NCBI RefSeq assembly: GCF_024139115.2
Contig: NC_085140.1
Span: 293,475,293-293,539,292 of the forward strand
DNA: 64,000 nt
DNA from: Armigeres subalbatus
Taxonomy: Eukaryota; Arthropoda; Insecta; Diptera; Culicidae
Direction of reading: 5' to 3'
The translations under genes and the position numbers were made by a program. Numbering within the stretch: the first letter of the stretch is position 1; each line of letters begins with the position of its first letter. The notes under the pieces are model-generated. The model had not been told where the DNA came from. It worked only from the letters and a program-made list of their open reading frames with translations, and made no database searches. Below, one piece after another: positions 48,290-58,939 of this stretch.

Positions 48290-49550
48290 CGAACAACTTT
48301 GTAGAAGACAAAATCTTTCTAAGTCTTATAGATCTCGAGATATCCACCTCACTAAATTATTGCATATAAGCTAGCGCCACCTATCAGATGTGTGTCTAGC
48401 TAATCTGATAATCACAAAATGCATTACGCACATATTTATATTACAAAAGTTGGAGCGCGTTCTGAAAGAATTGAAAATAAATAATATTTTTTTCTCGATT
48501 TTATTTATTTCCGTGTTTGCCTCAATAGCAACCGGATATTCACCACCGGTGCGAAGCATGATTGCACTTCAACAACCTTGATAGAAACAACCGGTGCGAG
48601 AACAAGTGCATAAATAAAATATTAACGCATTACGTTCCTATACTAGACACTCATTTGGATACACATCGGTGGGGATCGTCTAACCCTTTTCTTATGTTGC
48701 GCGAGTTTTGAAAGACTTTAGATCTGAATTTGCTGCCAGGTGGCGTCGTGTTAGAGACGGGTGACAAATCGACTGACAGTGACAAATGCCAAATTTTTGC
48801 ATTCCATTTTCCCATTTTTCCGTTCTTTTATTCATTACTGTTTGTTTTATATATCATATGCATGATCGATTATATACAGAAGTCCTACAAAAGTTCAACG
48901 TTTATGTGCAAGTTTTCCTCCATCAAGTCAAAGCACGAGAAAATTTCACTTGCGGTGTGGTGTGAAATGCATGGATTTTTTCCGGATTTTGCGGTGTTTT
49001 CATCTCCGAAATAGTCGTTAATAATCAGTTCGTGATTTGTGATTGTTTGGGAATTGTGTTTTAATCGAATATTTCAATTATTGTGACCTATTGTGACGTG
49101 AGTGAACTGTCAACTGTTTCAGTGCATTATTTTGTTAAATTACATCAGCTTCTGTTCTCACATCATATTTTATTCCGGTAAGTGGATGAATTTTGAACTT
49201 CTTTCGTACATATCTTTGAAGTATCGATAAGTAGTAAGAAATTTACATTAAATTATTTGTTAGTGAATAGTAATTCCCACCATTGCCTTTTTGCTCATAG
49301 CTTATTTTGACCTAATTTCGATGGATTGCTTAGATTGTAAATAAGCTATTTTTTCTTGGTATAAGTGCATAGGGGATGTAGGTGATAAAGAGGAATTATG
49401 GCGGTTTGTTTTACATAACATGTAGGTACATGTAGGCAAATCAATTTGTAATTTGTTTATTGACCACGAAAACACCTGTGAGTGTTTTGTATCAGGTCAA
49501 GGATAAGATATAAACTCTTTCATTGACCTCACGTGTTAGACATGTCACCT
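48290..49550. other. No supported coding gene; possible unspliced leader exon
   Basis: A donor-like ATTCCG|GTAAGT at 49179 follows about 400 bp of AT-rich sequence without a plausible long ORF. It could be the 5' UTR exon of a gene that continues elsewhere. This is weak. Confidence 0.3.
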
Positions 49551-49554
49551 AATA

Positions 49555-49716
49555 CTAAGGACACACCTGTGGTACTTGTACCATGGTACAAGAGGACAAG
49601 AAAATTATTCCAAGACTATCTTTGATAAAGACAATAATCGGTACGGTACTCATTAAATGATTTTCAATTTTCAAGATTCTTGTACCATGGTACTTATACC
49701 ACCAGTGTGTCATTAG
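49555..49716. mobile_element. 162-bp MITE with TA duplication
   Basis: About 40-bp imperfect inverted repeats (CTAAGGACACACCTGTGGTA at the left, CTAATGACACACTGGTGGTA reversed at the right), each continuing into GTACCATGGTACAAG. TA on both sides, so Tc1/mariner-like. Confidence 0.82.
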
Positions 49717-49755
49717 TATAAAACAAGTTGAATGGTGGCGTTCAGACATTTAGTT

Positions 49756-51201
49756 GGTCGGGGTTCAGCCAAACCGCACCAAGCGGCTTTTCGACTGGCT
49801 TGTGATATTTTGTTCGTGCAAAGTCAATGGAAATATTGTGTATCCGGAATAAATGTATACCGCTTTTTATACCGAAGTTGGATTTTTCTCCAGATACAGG
49901 CAACTTTCCCAACTTCGGAAGTAGTGCGCTGGATTCCCCTAAAGATGCGCTAAACAACGCATCCATTAGTTTGACAGATAAAACTTCGGAAGAAAGTTCG
50001 GTTCGGAAGTCCGGACTTCCGAATGAATCGCCTGCTTTGAGCGTGCTTACAGCGGCACACTAGGAGTTAACTTTCTGAAATCAGTATGGCGAAAGGCATC
50101 TAAGGTTCGATTTCTCAAAATGAATCGCCTGCTTTGAGCGTGCTTACAGCGGCACACTAGGAGTTAACTTTTGGAAATCAGTATGGCGAAAGGCATCTAA
50201 TGTTTAATATCTCGAAAATAAGCATCTTAATCGAAAAAATATTTGGTAGGCGTAGTAGCGGACACATTCCTACATGACTAGTACCAAATAGTTTTTCGTG
50301 AAAAGTTCTTACTGTTGAGAAAACCCGCGTTAGATGTCTTTCGCCATACAAATTTATGGCGGTTAACTCATGCTGGCTATTTAACGCATATACTATAGCG
50401 CCGGAGGTGACAGCGGCGGGTAGAAAATCAGCCACTGCCAATAATTAATGAATCGACTGCTTTGAGCGTGCTTACAGCGGCACACTAGGAGTTAACTTTC
50501 TGAAATCAGTATGGCGAAAGGCATCTAAGGTTCAATTTCTCAAAATTAAGCACTTTAATCGAAAAAATATTTGGTAGGCGTAGTAGCAGACACCATCCCT
50601 CATAACCGGTACCAAATAGTTTTTTATGAAAAGTTCCTAATTTTGAGAAAACCAGCGTTAGATGTCTTTCGCCATACAAATTTCTGGTGGTTAACTCTTG
50701 CTGGCTATTTTGTGCATTTACTATAGCGCCTGGATGTGGCTGCGGCGGGTAGAAAATCAGTCACTGCCAATAATTCATTAAGCACCCTAATCGAAAAAAT
50801 ATTGGGTAGGCGTAGTAGCGGACACCATCCTTCATAACCGGTACCAAATAGTTTTTCATGAAAAGTTCCTAATTTTGAGAAAACCAGCGTTAGATGTCTT
50901 TCGCCATACAAATTTCTGGCGGTTAACTCATGCTGGCTATTTTGCGCATATACTGTAGCGCCTGGATGTGGCAGCGGCGAGTAGAAAATCAGCCACTGCT
51001 AATAATTCATTCTAAGCTGGTGCTACGCCGACAATAGTTTCATACAAAATTGAGCGTACACTTGCAGTAGGATATCCTCAGTTATGGGTTGAGGGATATC
51101 CGATACGATTTGCGACTAATTAAATCTGCTAAACGAAAATATGAGCAGAGAAATGGGTAATTTTTCGTTGGCGCTTGGTGCGATTTGGCTGAACCCCGAC
51201 C
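49756..51201. mobile_element. 1.45-kb TIR element with AGTT duplication and internal tandem units
   Basis: 30-bp inverted repeats with one mismatch (GGTCGGGGTTCAGCCAAA, then YCGCACCAAGCG), flanked by AGTT at 49752-49755 and 51202-51205. Inside are tandem units of about 330 bp. No transposase, so non-autonomous. Confidence 0.88.
50027..51011. repeat. ~330-bp tandem units, each itself palindromic
   Basis: GCTTTGAGCGTGCTTACAGC recurs near 50034, 50127 and 50459. TTTGGTAGGCGTAGTAGC or a variant recurs near 50239, 50570 and 50801. Within a unit, TATGGCGAAAGGCATCTAA is mirrored by TTAGATGTCTTTCGCCATA. The first and last units are partial. Confidence 0.85.
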
Positions 51202-51529
51202 AGTTAACGTTTTAGTTAACCCTTATGCGGCCAACAAAAAAACACACGTGGATGGCCGACAGGGTACCCGTGTTCCCATAAATTGATATTCTCATAACTT
51301 CAACAATTTTCAATCGATTTGGATATTTTTTACAGTTTTGGAAACAGAAACTCATATACTTTTTGTCCATTGTCAAAGTTTACAGCTTATGCCCATGGTT
51401 ATACAAGTAGAGGTGTGCGCCGCCGCGCCACGCCGCCGCCGCCGACAGTTTTTGGCTCGCCGCCGCCGCCGGCATTTTTGCATCGGCGCGCCGCCGTTTA
51501 AAATTTGTCACGCCGCTGATCTATAATTT

Positions 51530-51960
51530 TCCACGCCGATTCAAATTTTCAGTGGAAACTCCGAAGATTCAGTGCATTTTCCGTATAGTTTCCTGATAGA
51601 TCTCTACAACATTAAAAACTCCAAAGAATTTTTGTGAAGATACCAATTATTTCCATGACAATTCCATACAATATTGTTAAAATTTCGAAGAGCTCTCCGT
51701 AAAAACTAAGCGTGAAAATTGCGAAGGTGTTCCCGTTGAAATCCAAAAGAAAAAAATCTAATTGGAATTGAATTTTAGAACAGAAAAGATTTGTTCGGCC
51801 AAAAGTTACATAGCTGAAAGTTGTTAGGCCAAATCGTTTAACCGAAAAGACTATTTGGTAGTAGAAAGTTTTTACGGGAAGTTGTTCCAAATTTCTACAG
51901 GAAAATATTCGGAATATTCACGGAAAGTCTCTATGGAGTATTCTTTGAAATTCAAACAGA
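51530..51960. repeat. Degenerate GAAATTCC-type repeats
   Basis: Short imperfect units such as TTCCGTATAGTTTCC and AATTTCGAAGAGCTCTCCG. A similar tract is at 54520-55050 on the other side of the element. Confidence 0.55.
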
Positions 51961-52007
51961 AAATTGTGACTAGTAGAAGAGATGATTTAACGTTGATTTC
52001 CCCAATT

Positions 52008-52330
52008 TGATATTTTAAAATTGGCCGATTTGTGTGCCCCAGGAGACGTCCCCGGCCTCAGAACTGGCCCCAAGATTGCCAATATCATATTTGGGTGTCG
52101 TAATCCCACTTGTCTTGCAAAATGCTGAAGTTTGATACCAATATTGCCAAAGTTTGTGATATTTTGAAATTGGCTGATTTTGGTGCCCCCGGAGGCTTCT
52201 CCAAGAGCCTTGGAATTGGGCCCAGGGTGGCCAATATCATATTTGGATGTTATAATTCCATTCGTCTTCCAAAATGCTGCAGTTTGATTCCCATATTGCT
52301 ATTGCTATGGAGCAAAAATATTGAACTGTT
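52008..52330. repeat. ~150-bp tandem duplication
   Basis: TGATATTTTRAAATTGGC occurs at about 52010 and 52157, and GCCAATATCATATTTGG at about 52077 and 52228, giving a period of about 150 bp with slightly over two copies. Confidence 0.8.
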
Positions 52331-52849
52331 AATTTTGGGCCGGTTCCCAAAGGGTGGAAGAAACCCTGGAACAGGTATCACCATGATTTGGTACCTGGTA
52401 CTGACATAATCCCTACATACGAATGAACCTAAATGAAAGGAATAAGACTAAAAACGTAACATTTTGTTGCACTTATAGAGTCAAAAAAGGAAGTTATGGT
52501 CATATTTACTGTATCTGACCCAGTAACCCAGCGGAATAACTCCGGATAGGAGGGCCACATCACAAGTCCCAAAATGTATTCTGAATTCTGAGATCCGTAC
52601 GATCAGAACAGTGATAAAACCAGGCCAATACGACTAGAAATGACGAAATGGCAGTGATTTGAATTATTTTCCTTCACTAAGGTCGATACGGGTTAATTAA
52701 GATTAATTTATCAGAGTGATTTTTTTTCGCAGGGAGAAATTCATCATTAAACGGCTAGTTTGGCATAGCCAACTTTAAAACATCGGAAAAATGCTCGGAA
52801 TTTTTGAGGATTGTTTTTGGATTTCTTCAGAAAATTCTCTCTATTTTCG

Positions 52850-54240
52850 ATTATAAATTCTTGGTAAGTTCCATTGACCGAAAGTAACAGACAGCCGAGC
52901 TGGTAATTTGGCCGAAAAAGCCGTTTGCCCTAACAGGTTGTCTGGCTGAAACGATCGTTGGCCAAAAATGCCATTTAGCAGAAAAAGTTTTTTGGACAGA
53001 ATGGACCATTTGGCCAAAAATGTCATTTGGTCCAATGGGGTCATACGGCAAAATTTCAATGACTGAACCTCGTACTATACGGGTAATATGAAACAAAATT
53101 CCGTGGCCTCTATTTCTAAGTCAATACTGGACTTTAGGCCAAAAGACATCTAGCAAGGTACCATTTAGCAAAACGTTTCACGGAAACTGTTATCAGATCA
53201 AAACTGGTTTGACCGAAAATGTTGTTTGGCCGAAAGCGATTTACAGCCATAAGGAAAATCTGGAAAAAGTAAGTTTACCCTAACAGGTCATTTGGTTGAA
53301 AATGCGTTTTCGGATGAAAAAGTCTTTCGAACGAATATACATCATTTGACTAAAAATGCCGTTTGGTAAAAAATGTCATTTGGCAGAAAGAGACATTTGG
53401 CCCATAAATTTCCTTTCTGGGATCATTTTGCCAAAAAAGACAATTTGTCGACAAACTTGACAGAAAATGCCGTTCGGCCAGAAGGTTTGTTTTGCAGGAA
53501 GGACATTTTCGGGACAAATTAGCATTCCTATCAAACGGTCAAATGATCTATTCGGTTAAACGTTTTTTTTTTTTCGGCCAAATTACCAATTCGGCTGAAT
53601 ATCTATTTCGGCTTTTTGTCGTTTTCTGTCAAACTACATTTTTGGTAAAACCATTTTTGACCGGATAACAGTTTCGGATAAATGTTCAATTAATGGGATT
53701 TGGTCAGATGGAATTTGGCTTAAATGCCAGTATTGACTTAAAAGTAGAGATGTTACGAAATTTCATTCAACGGTTGTTTGACAAAAGGTCTTTTCAACGT
53801 AAATGTCATTAGGCCAAACGGTTGGATATTTTGGACTAAATTAGCTATTCAGTTATTCACATTTGTCCGTATGACATGTTGGCCTAAACGATATTTTCGG
53901 ACAAATGACCCATTCTGATGATCCAACCGATCTAGGCAATTTTCGGATTGGAAATTGTCTGGACTCCACTGCGCATAAAAGTATCATCGTGTTAGCCTCA
54001 TGACATACGAATGCAAAAATGGTAACTTGGCTTAGAAACCTCGCGGTTAATAACTGTGGAAGTGCTGAATGAACACTAAGCAGCGAGGCGGCAATTTCCC
54101 AGTGGGGGATGTAATGCCAATAAGAAGAAGAAGAAGACCTATTCGGCCAAACGAACTGTTAGGGAAAACGACTTTTTCGACCAAATTACCAGTTCGGACA
54201 TACGGTTTTCGGCCAATGGAATTACCCAAGAATTTCGTAT
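52850..54240. repeat. Degenerate TTTGGCCAAAAATG array
   Basis: About 1.4 kb of short imperfect units alternating TTTGGCCRAAAATG and its complement CATTTTYGGCCAAA, with drift. ORFs across it are artefacts. Interrupted by the LINE tail at 53950-54138. Confidence 0.75.
53950..54138 (+). mobile_element. Non-LTR 3' tail with (AAG)n end
   Basis: A segment with CTTAGAAACCTCGCGGTTAA, GAACACTAAGCAGCGAGG and ATGTAATGCCAATAAGAAG ending in (AAG)n. This matches, from memory, a very common mosquito non-LTR 3' terminus. 5'-truncated, no duplication identified. Confidence 0.6.
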
Positions 54241-54248
54241 AGATAATA

Positions 54249-54510
54249 CATTAGTTGTACGATAACTGCAACCTATTTTCGTTTCTGTTAGCGAATGGCG
54301 TTCGATAACTGCGACGCATTCTAGACGTCAAACAATTGTCAGACGTCGTCAAAAAAGAAATGCATCTGATTGTTCACTGCTATGCAGCTATCATCGACTT
54401 TGACATCGTTTTGAAGCTCAGCTGTCCGATAACTGCGAAACTGATGCAACTTTCGAAATACAGTTAAAAGCATTGCAGTTAAATGACTTTCAGTTATCAA
54501 ACTTCTACTG
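54249..54510. mobile_element. Mariner-like MITE, TA duplication
   Basis: Ends CATTAGTTGTACGATAACTG and, reversed, CAGTAGAAGTTTGATAACTG, with TA at 54247-54248 and 54511-54512. Several inner GATAACTGC repeats. Confidence 0.7.
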
Positions 54511-54519
54511 TACAAAGAA

Positions 54520-55050
54520 TTTCCCGTAGAAATCCAATAATTTCGAACAATTTTTCGTTGAAACATTTTGAATAATCCTCAGCGGAAATTCTAAAGAAGT
54601 TTCCGTTAAACTTACGGAGAATCTCTCCTGAACATCCATTCTTCCAGCCGCACTCTACTACAATTATCAATAATGTTCTGTGCAAATTTGTAAGAATACT
54701 CAAAAGAAACACAACAGGAACTTTTCATAAATTTCCGCAAATTTTTCCTGTAAAAGCTAAAAACATTTTTTTGTGAAAATTTAGAAGTTTTTCATGTAAA
54801 TTGCGATAAATTTTCTGCTGAAATTCCAAACAATTTTGTTTGGGAATTCAAAAGAGCTTCTTTTGGTAATTCCAAAGATTGCTCGAAACTTCAAACAATA
54901 TATAAATATTTTCCAAATTTTGGAAAAAAAACTTCTAGATTTTTCTGGAGAAGTGCATTAGATTTTTCATGTGAAATTCAAAAGATTCTTCTTTTAGTGT
55001 CATGAAAATATCCCGAAAAAATGCAAAAAAAAAATCTTAGAAAAACGTTT
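54520..55050. repeat. Degenerate GAAATTCCAAA-type repeats
   Basis: Imperfect short units with GGAAATTCTAAAG and TTTCCGTTAAA variants, similar to 51530-51960. Confidence 0.55.
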
Positions 55051-55196
55051 AAAAAAAAATCGCCACGCCGATCCACGCCGCCGCCGCCGCCGGTTAAAAT
55101 GGTTGTCGGCGTGACGCCGAAAACGCCGTCGCCGCCGACCAAAATTCGGACAAACGCCGCCGCCGACGAATATCGGACCGGCGCACACTATACAAG

Positions 55197-55780
55197 AAAT
55201 CTTTGAAGTAAGACTTAAGAGTCTACATGCGTAACCAAAGGCCATTCAACCAGTTTCAAATATGCTACAAGCTCTATGCGCTTCTTAGAATTGTAGGTGT
55301 TCAAAGTATATGCTTCGGGTAATGCAAAAATCCCTGAAATGAGGTCTTAATCATCCAAGAAATCTCTGGAGTAAAGCCTAAAGATCTACTCGCGTAACCA
55401 AAGGCCCATTATGCAAATTCAAATACGGTACATGCTCTTTGTGGTACTTAGCATAGAATGCGTTCACAGTATATGTTCCGAGTCATCCAAGAAATCTCTG
55501 GCCTTAAGGTCTACACTCGTAACCATGGGTCTATGGACTTGTCTCAAAAGTGGTACATGCTCTTTGCGCATCTTGAAATCAAATGTGTTCACTACATATG
55601 TTCTGCGCTATCGAAGAAATCTCTCGGATAAGTCCTCTGGTGCCTTCATTGCATTTGTTCATGGTCATCCAAGAAAATCCTGGAAAAGGCCTTCAGGTCT
55701 ACACGCGCAGGGGCGTCTCGTGAACTTTTGGTACACCTGTTCTATCGGCCTGCTAAAAAAATATACATCAAGCTGAGGTT
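55197..55780. repeat. ~125-bp satellite array, left block
   Basis: The CATCCAAGAAATCTCTGG landmark recurs near 55352 and 55484, with variants near 55608 and 55666, followed by TCTACNCGCGTAACCA and GGTACATGCTCTTTG. The unit next to 51407 is the other half of the first repeat. Confidence 0.8.
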
Positions 55781-56155
55781 TCGAATAAGAGTTGTGTATT
55801 TGATCTAATATTGTAACCTTTTCTTGTACAACGTAACCAAACATAAAAAAACAATTTAAACCGAAAGGGTTTATAAAACAATAAACAGCTTCATAATCTC
55901 CCTACTCAATTAATCTCTTTTGTTCTAAAGTCGTCCGAAATCTAACTTGGTAACTGTTGACGATAACTGGATATTGCTCAGAATAGAGATCTTTCAAATC
56001 GGCTCTTTCCACCATTGGGGTGCGCAGGACCCATCGCCCCTAGTATTTAAAAACTCTCACATATTTTGTTGTTATGAAGGAAATGTAACTAACCATTATT
56101 AGTATAATCATTTGATGCGACCCCAGATTGAGACCACTGAAATGTTTTAGAGTTA

Positions 56156-56276
56156 GGGGAAACCGCCAAATGTTGAACGGCTAAAATTCTTGCCTATTGT
56201 TGAACGCCCATAAGAAATGCACGTGCGTTCAACAATAGGCGAAGAAATTAGCCGTTCAACATTTGGCGAATTACCC
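56156..56276. mobile_element. 121-bp MITE with TA duplication
   Basis: Nearly the whole element is palindromic: GGGGAAACCGCCAAATGTTG at the left, GGGTAATTCGCCAAATGTTG reversed at the right, then AACGGCTAA and CCTATTGTTGAACG in both. TA flanks. Confidence 0.82.
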
Positions 56277-56649
56277 TATTTAGTTTTTCAAATTTAGTGA
56301 AAACTATGCCTTTTTTTCTATGTTGATTAATTTTGATTATTTGGAGAAAAAAAAGCATTATTAAATAATTCAATTTTATTATATTTTATAATAATCAAAT
56401 TTTGATGTCTCTTTTTAAAAACTCAAACATTAATTTAATATTATTCTTGATGCTGAATAATCATCAGGAGAAAAAAAAAACAAACCGTTCCCAATCATCG
56501 AAGTATGAACGAAAGCGTATGCGGTCGCGGTGCGCCTTTCGGCAAAGCACAGCACGACACTCCGACCGAGTCTAACCGAAGATACATCGCGTCGTTGATT
56601 GTTCTCGCAGCGCGTCGAACGGGTTGGACTCCTGCGCACATAGCACGCA

Positions 56650-56935
56650 CAACCGATGTGCTTCAGTAAAGGTGTGGGCCAAAGTCCTCTATGTCTGTAG
56701 TAGTCGAAAAAATAACGTAAATATTTCCACCCACAGTGGGTGGGTGGAGTGAAACGTCACGTCTGTTATAAAAATTGTACTGAGTATGCCAGACGTGACG
56801 TCACATTCGGCCACCTTCGGCCATCTTCGGCAACCCAGCTGAGAGTTTCTCTCTCAAAAGAGCGAATTTTCGTTAAACAAATACTACTTTGGGGTTTGGC
56901 CCACACCTGTAGTAGAGCACATCGACGCACAACAT
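56650..56935. repeat. Inverted repeat, possible MITE
   Basis: CGATGTGCTTCAGTAAAGG then TGTGGGCCAAA at the left, mirrored by TTTGGCCCACACCTG and AGCACATCG at the right (ends about 56650-56688 and 56898-56931). The ends and any duplication are unclear. Confidence 0.6.
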
Positions 56936-57390
56936 TCATCCTAAACGTGCCTGCGTTGCATGCGAAAGAGGATGATGTGAGGAAACGAAGAAAGCTGGCA
57001 ACGCTCACGCTGGTTCTACGCGCGCGGAGAACGAGTGAGCATACCAAGGAGGAAATTATTTCAAAACTTTCGTCATGGCGCAGACTTGTTCTTTATGAAT
57101 CGTACGACTAGCAAAAGCTTTCTATGTGATGTGGTATGCTGTTATTCGTCGGAGAAACACATATTTAGCTGATCTTGTCTGAGTTGATCTGTCTACGCAA
57201 TATTTTGTTTCGTTAGATATTAAACCATCATTGGAAACATTACGTGAAACTTTGTTTAAAAATTTCACTGAGTAATTATTTGCCCTAATAAATAATTGCA
57301 AAGAAATAATTTTAAGGACATTAAGTTTCCTACTTCTGAACTAAAAATGGTTACCTGTTCCATGAACAGGTAGAACATATGGACGAGTCG

Positions 57391-58066
57391 CCTCTGTACA
57401 CGCGTAACTAAAGATCTATTAGATTTTTTCAAAAGTGTTACATGCTCTTTGTGGTACATAGAATAGATTGCGTCCATTGCATAGGTTCATGGTCATCCAA
57501 GAAAACTCTGGAATAGGCCTTTAAATCTGCATGGGTACCCAGAGATCTTTTGGCTTGTTTTAAAAGTGGTACATGCCCTTTGTGGTACATAGAATAGAAT
57601 ACGTCCATTGCATATGTTTATGGTCTTCCAAGAAAATGCTAGAATAGGCCTCAGGATCTTCACACGTAACCAGATACCTTTCGGATTGTTTCAAAAGTGG
57701 CATAGGCCCTTTGTGGTACATAGAATATACTGCTTTCATTGCATATGTTCATGGGTATCCAAGAAAACACTTGAACAATCCTCAAGAACTTCACGCGTAA
57801 CCAGAGTTTTTTCGGCCTATTTGAATAGTTATACATGTCTTTTATGGTACGTAGAATAGAATGCACCCATTTCAAATGTTCATGGTCATCCAAGAAAACC
57901 CTGAAGTAAGGCATAAGGATCTACACCAGAGATATATCAGCCTGTTATAAGTTTGGTACATGCCTTTGGGGTCCATGAATGAAATGCGTTCATGGCATAT
58001 GCTAATGGTCATCCTAGAAATTTATGGAGTAAGACTTCTGGGCTTACACGAATATCTAGAGAGTCT
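57391..58066. repeat. ~125-bp satellite array, right block
   Basis: The CATCCAAGAAAAC landmark or variants recur near 57494, 57624, 57746, 57887 and 58009, with CACGCGTAACCAGA and GTGGTACATAGAATAGAA between them. Same unit as 55197-55780. Confidence 0.85.
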
Positions 58067-58070
58067 TTAA

Positions 58071-58291
58071 GGTCACTCCTTATGGAATCCAAGTTTCAAA
58101 GTGCTCGCGTTTTCGGGGGCACACCACTCGATACGGAAGCAACGCACAACTGTCATTTTTATTATTTCACGCATGCTGCGACGCAGCAAAGCTAAATCAA
58201 CAAAAATGACAGTTGTGCGCCGCCTCCATATCGATTGGTGTGCCCCCGAAAACGCGAGCACTTTGAAACTTGGATTCCGTGAGGAGTGTCC
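58071..58291. mobile_element. 221-bp MITE with TTAA duplication
   Basis: Inverted repeats of about 100 bp, starting GGTCACTCCTTATGGAATCC and, reversed, GGACACTCCTCACGGAATCC, then AAGTTTCAAAGTGCTCGCG in both. TTAA at 58067-58070 and 58292-58295, as for piggyBac- or Kolobok-type elements. Confidence 0.9.
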
Positions 58292-58439
58292 TTAATCTAA
58301 TTTTAATATGGTACATAATCTTTGCGATATTAGCCGTTTTTTCCCTCACGTTCTCGGCGTGAAGTTGTAAGGGAACTGTACCGGTTTTAGTCATGTTCCT
58401 AATTTGGCCAATTTTGCGAATAACTTCAAAAATAAAACA

Positions 58440-58566
58440 ATAAGGTACCAGTCAAAACGATTAATGCAAGAGATGGCGTTTTTTCAATGGTAATAAAATC
58501 GAAATTGCATCACTTTTCAACTACTAATCAGTGCAAACTAAGTGCAGGAGATAATCTTTTCATCTC
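58440..58566 (-). mobile_element. 3' tail copy of the non-LTR element seen at 30966
   Basis: Shares AAGGTAC.AGTCAAAACG, GAGATGGCGTT, AATAAAATCGAAAT, CTACTAATCAGTGCAA and CAGGAGATAATC with 30966-31085. Only the tail is present, so a short 5'-truncated insertion. Confidence 0.75.
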
Positions 58567-58939
58567 ATATTTCATTCCTTATCACTACTTTCTTCTAAAA
58601 CACCACCATTTTCCATAAATTTGCAAAATACTTGATTTTCCCATACATTTTATCGATTTCCAACTACCATTCTTCCATGAGCTAATGGTGAAAATTTTGA
58701 AAATCTCAGAACATAGAGTAGCAGGCTTAACAACACAGATAGAAACGCCGGTATCGCCACTCAGTGACGAGTACCGTAAACATGGTGCACGGAAGGTTGT
58801 TGTCTACACTTTTTACGGCTGCTGCTCTCTGGAAGTAAATGTCATCGAAGTAAACAGTCGGTCCCTCATTCTTCAATATTTTGAGGAATCGGATCAACCT
58901 CCGAAAGCGATGATGCAGTTTTGGTCATTTTATAATCAG

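Larger units (their letters stand above)
51408..55188. mobile_element. 3.78-kb hAT-like element with CGCCG-rich ends
   Basis: Flanked by an exact 8-bp repeat TATACAAG (51400-51407, 55189-55196). The left end reads TAGAGGTGTGCGCCGCCGCG. The right end, reversed, reads GTGTGCGCCGG, lacking the outermost TAGAG. Both ends carry about 100 bp of CGCCGCCGCC sequence in an otherwise AT-rich region. Joining the flanks restores a unit of the ~125-bp satellite that continues at 55197. The interior has no coding region: short degenerate repeats, a LINE tail and a mariner-like MITE. Confidence 0.82.
55781..57390. other. 1.6-kb interruption of the satellite
   Basis: Holds a MITE at 56156-56276, a larger inverted repeat at 56650-56935 and otherwise AT-rich sequence. 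The ORFs at 56740-57111 and 56766-57047 are not recognised. Confidence 0.6.
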
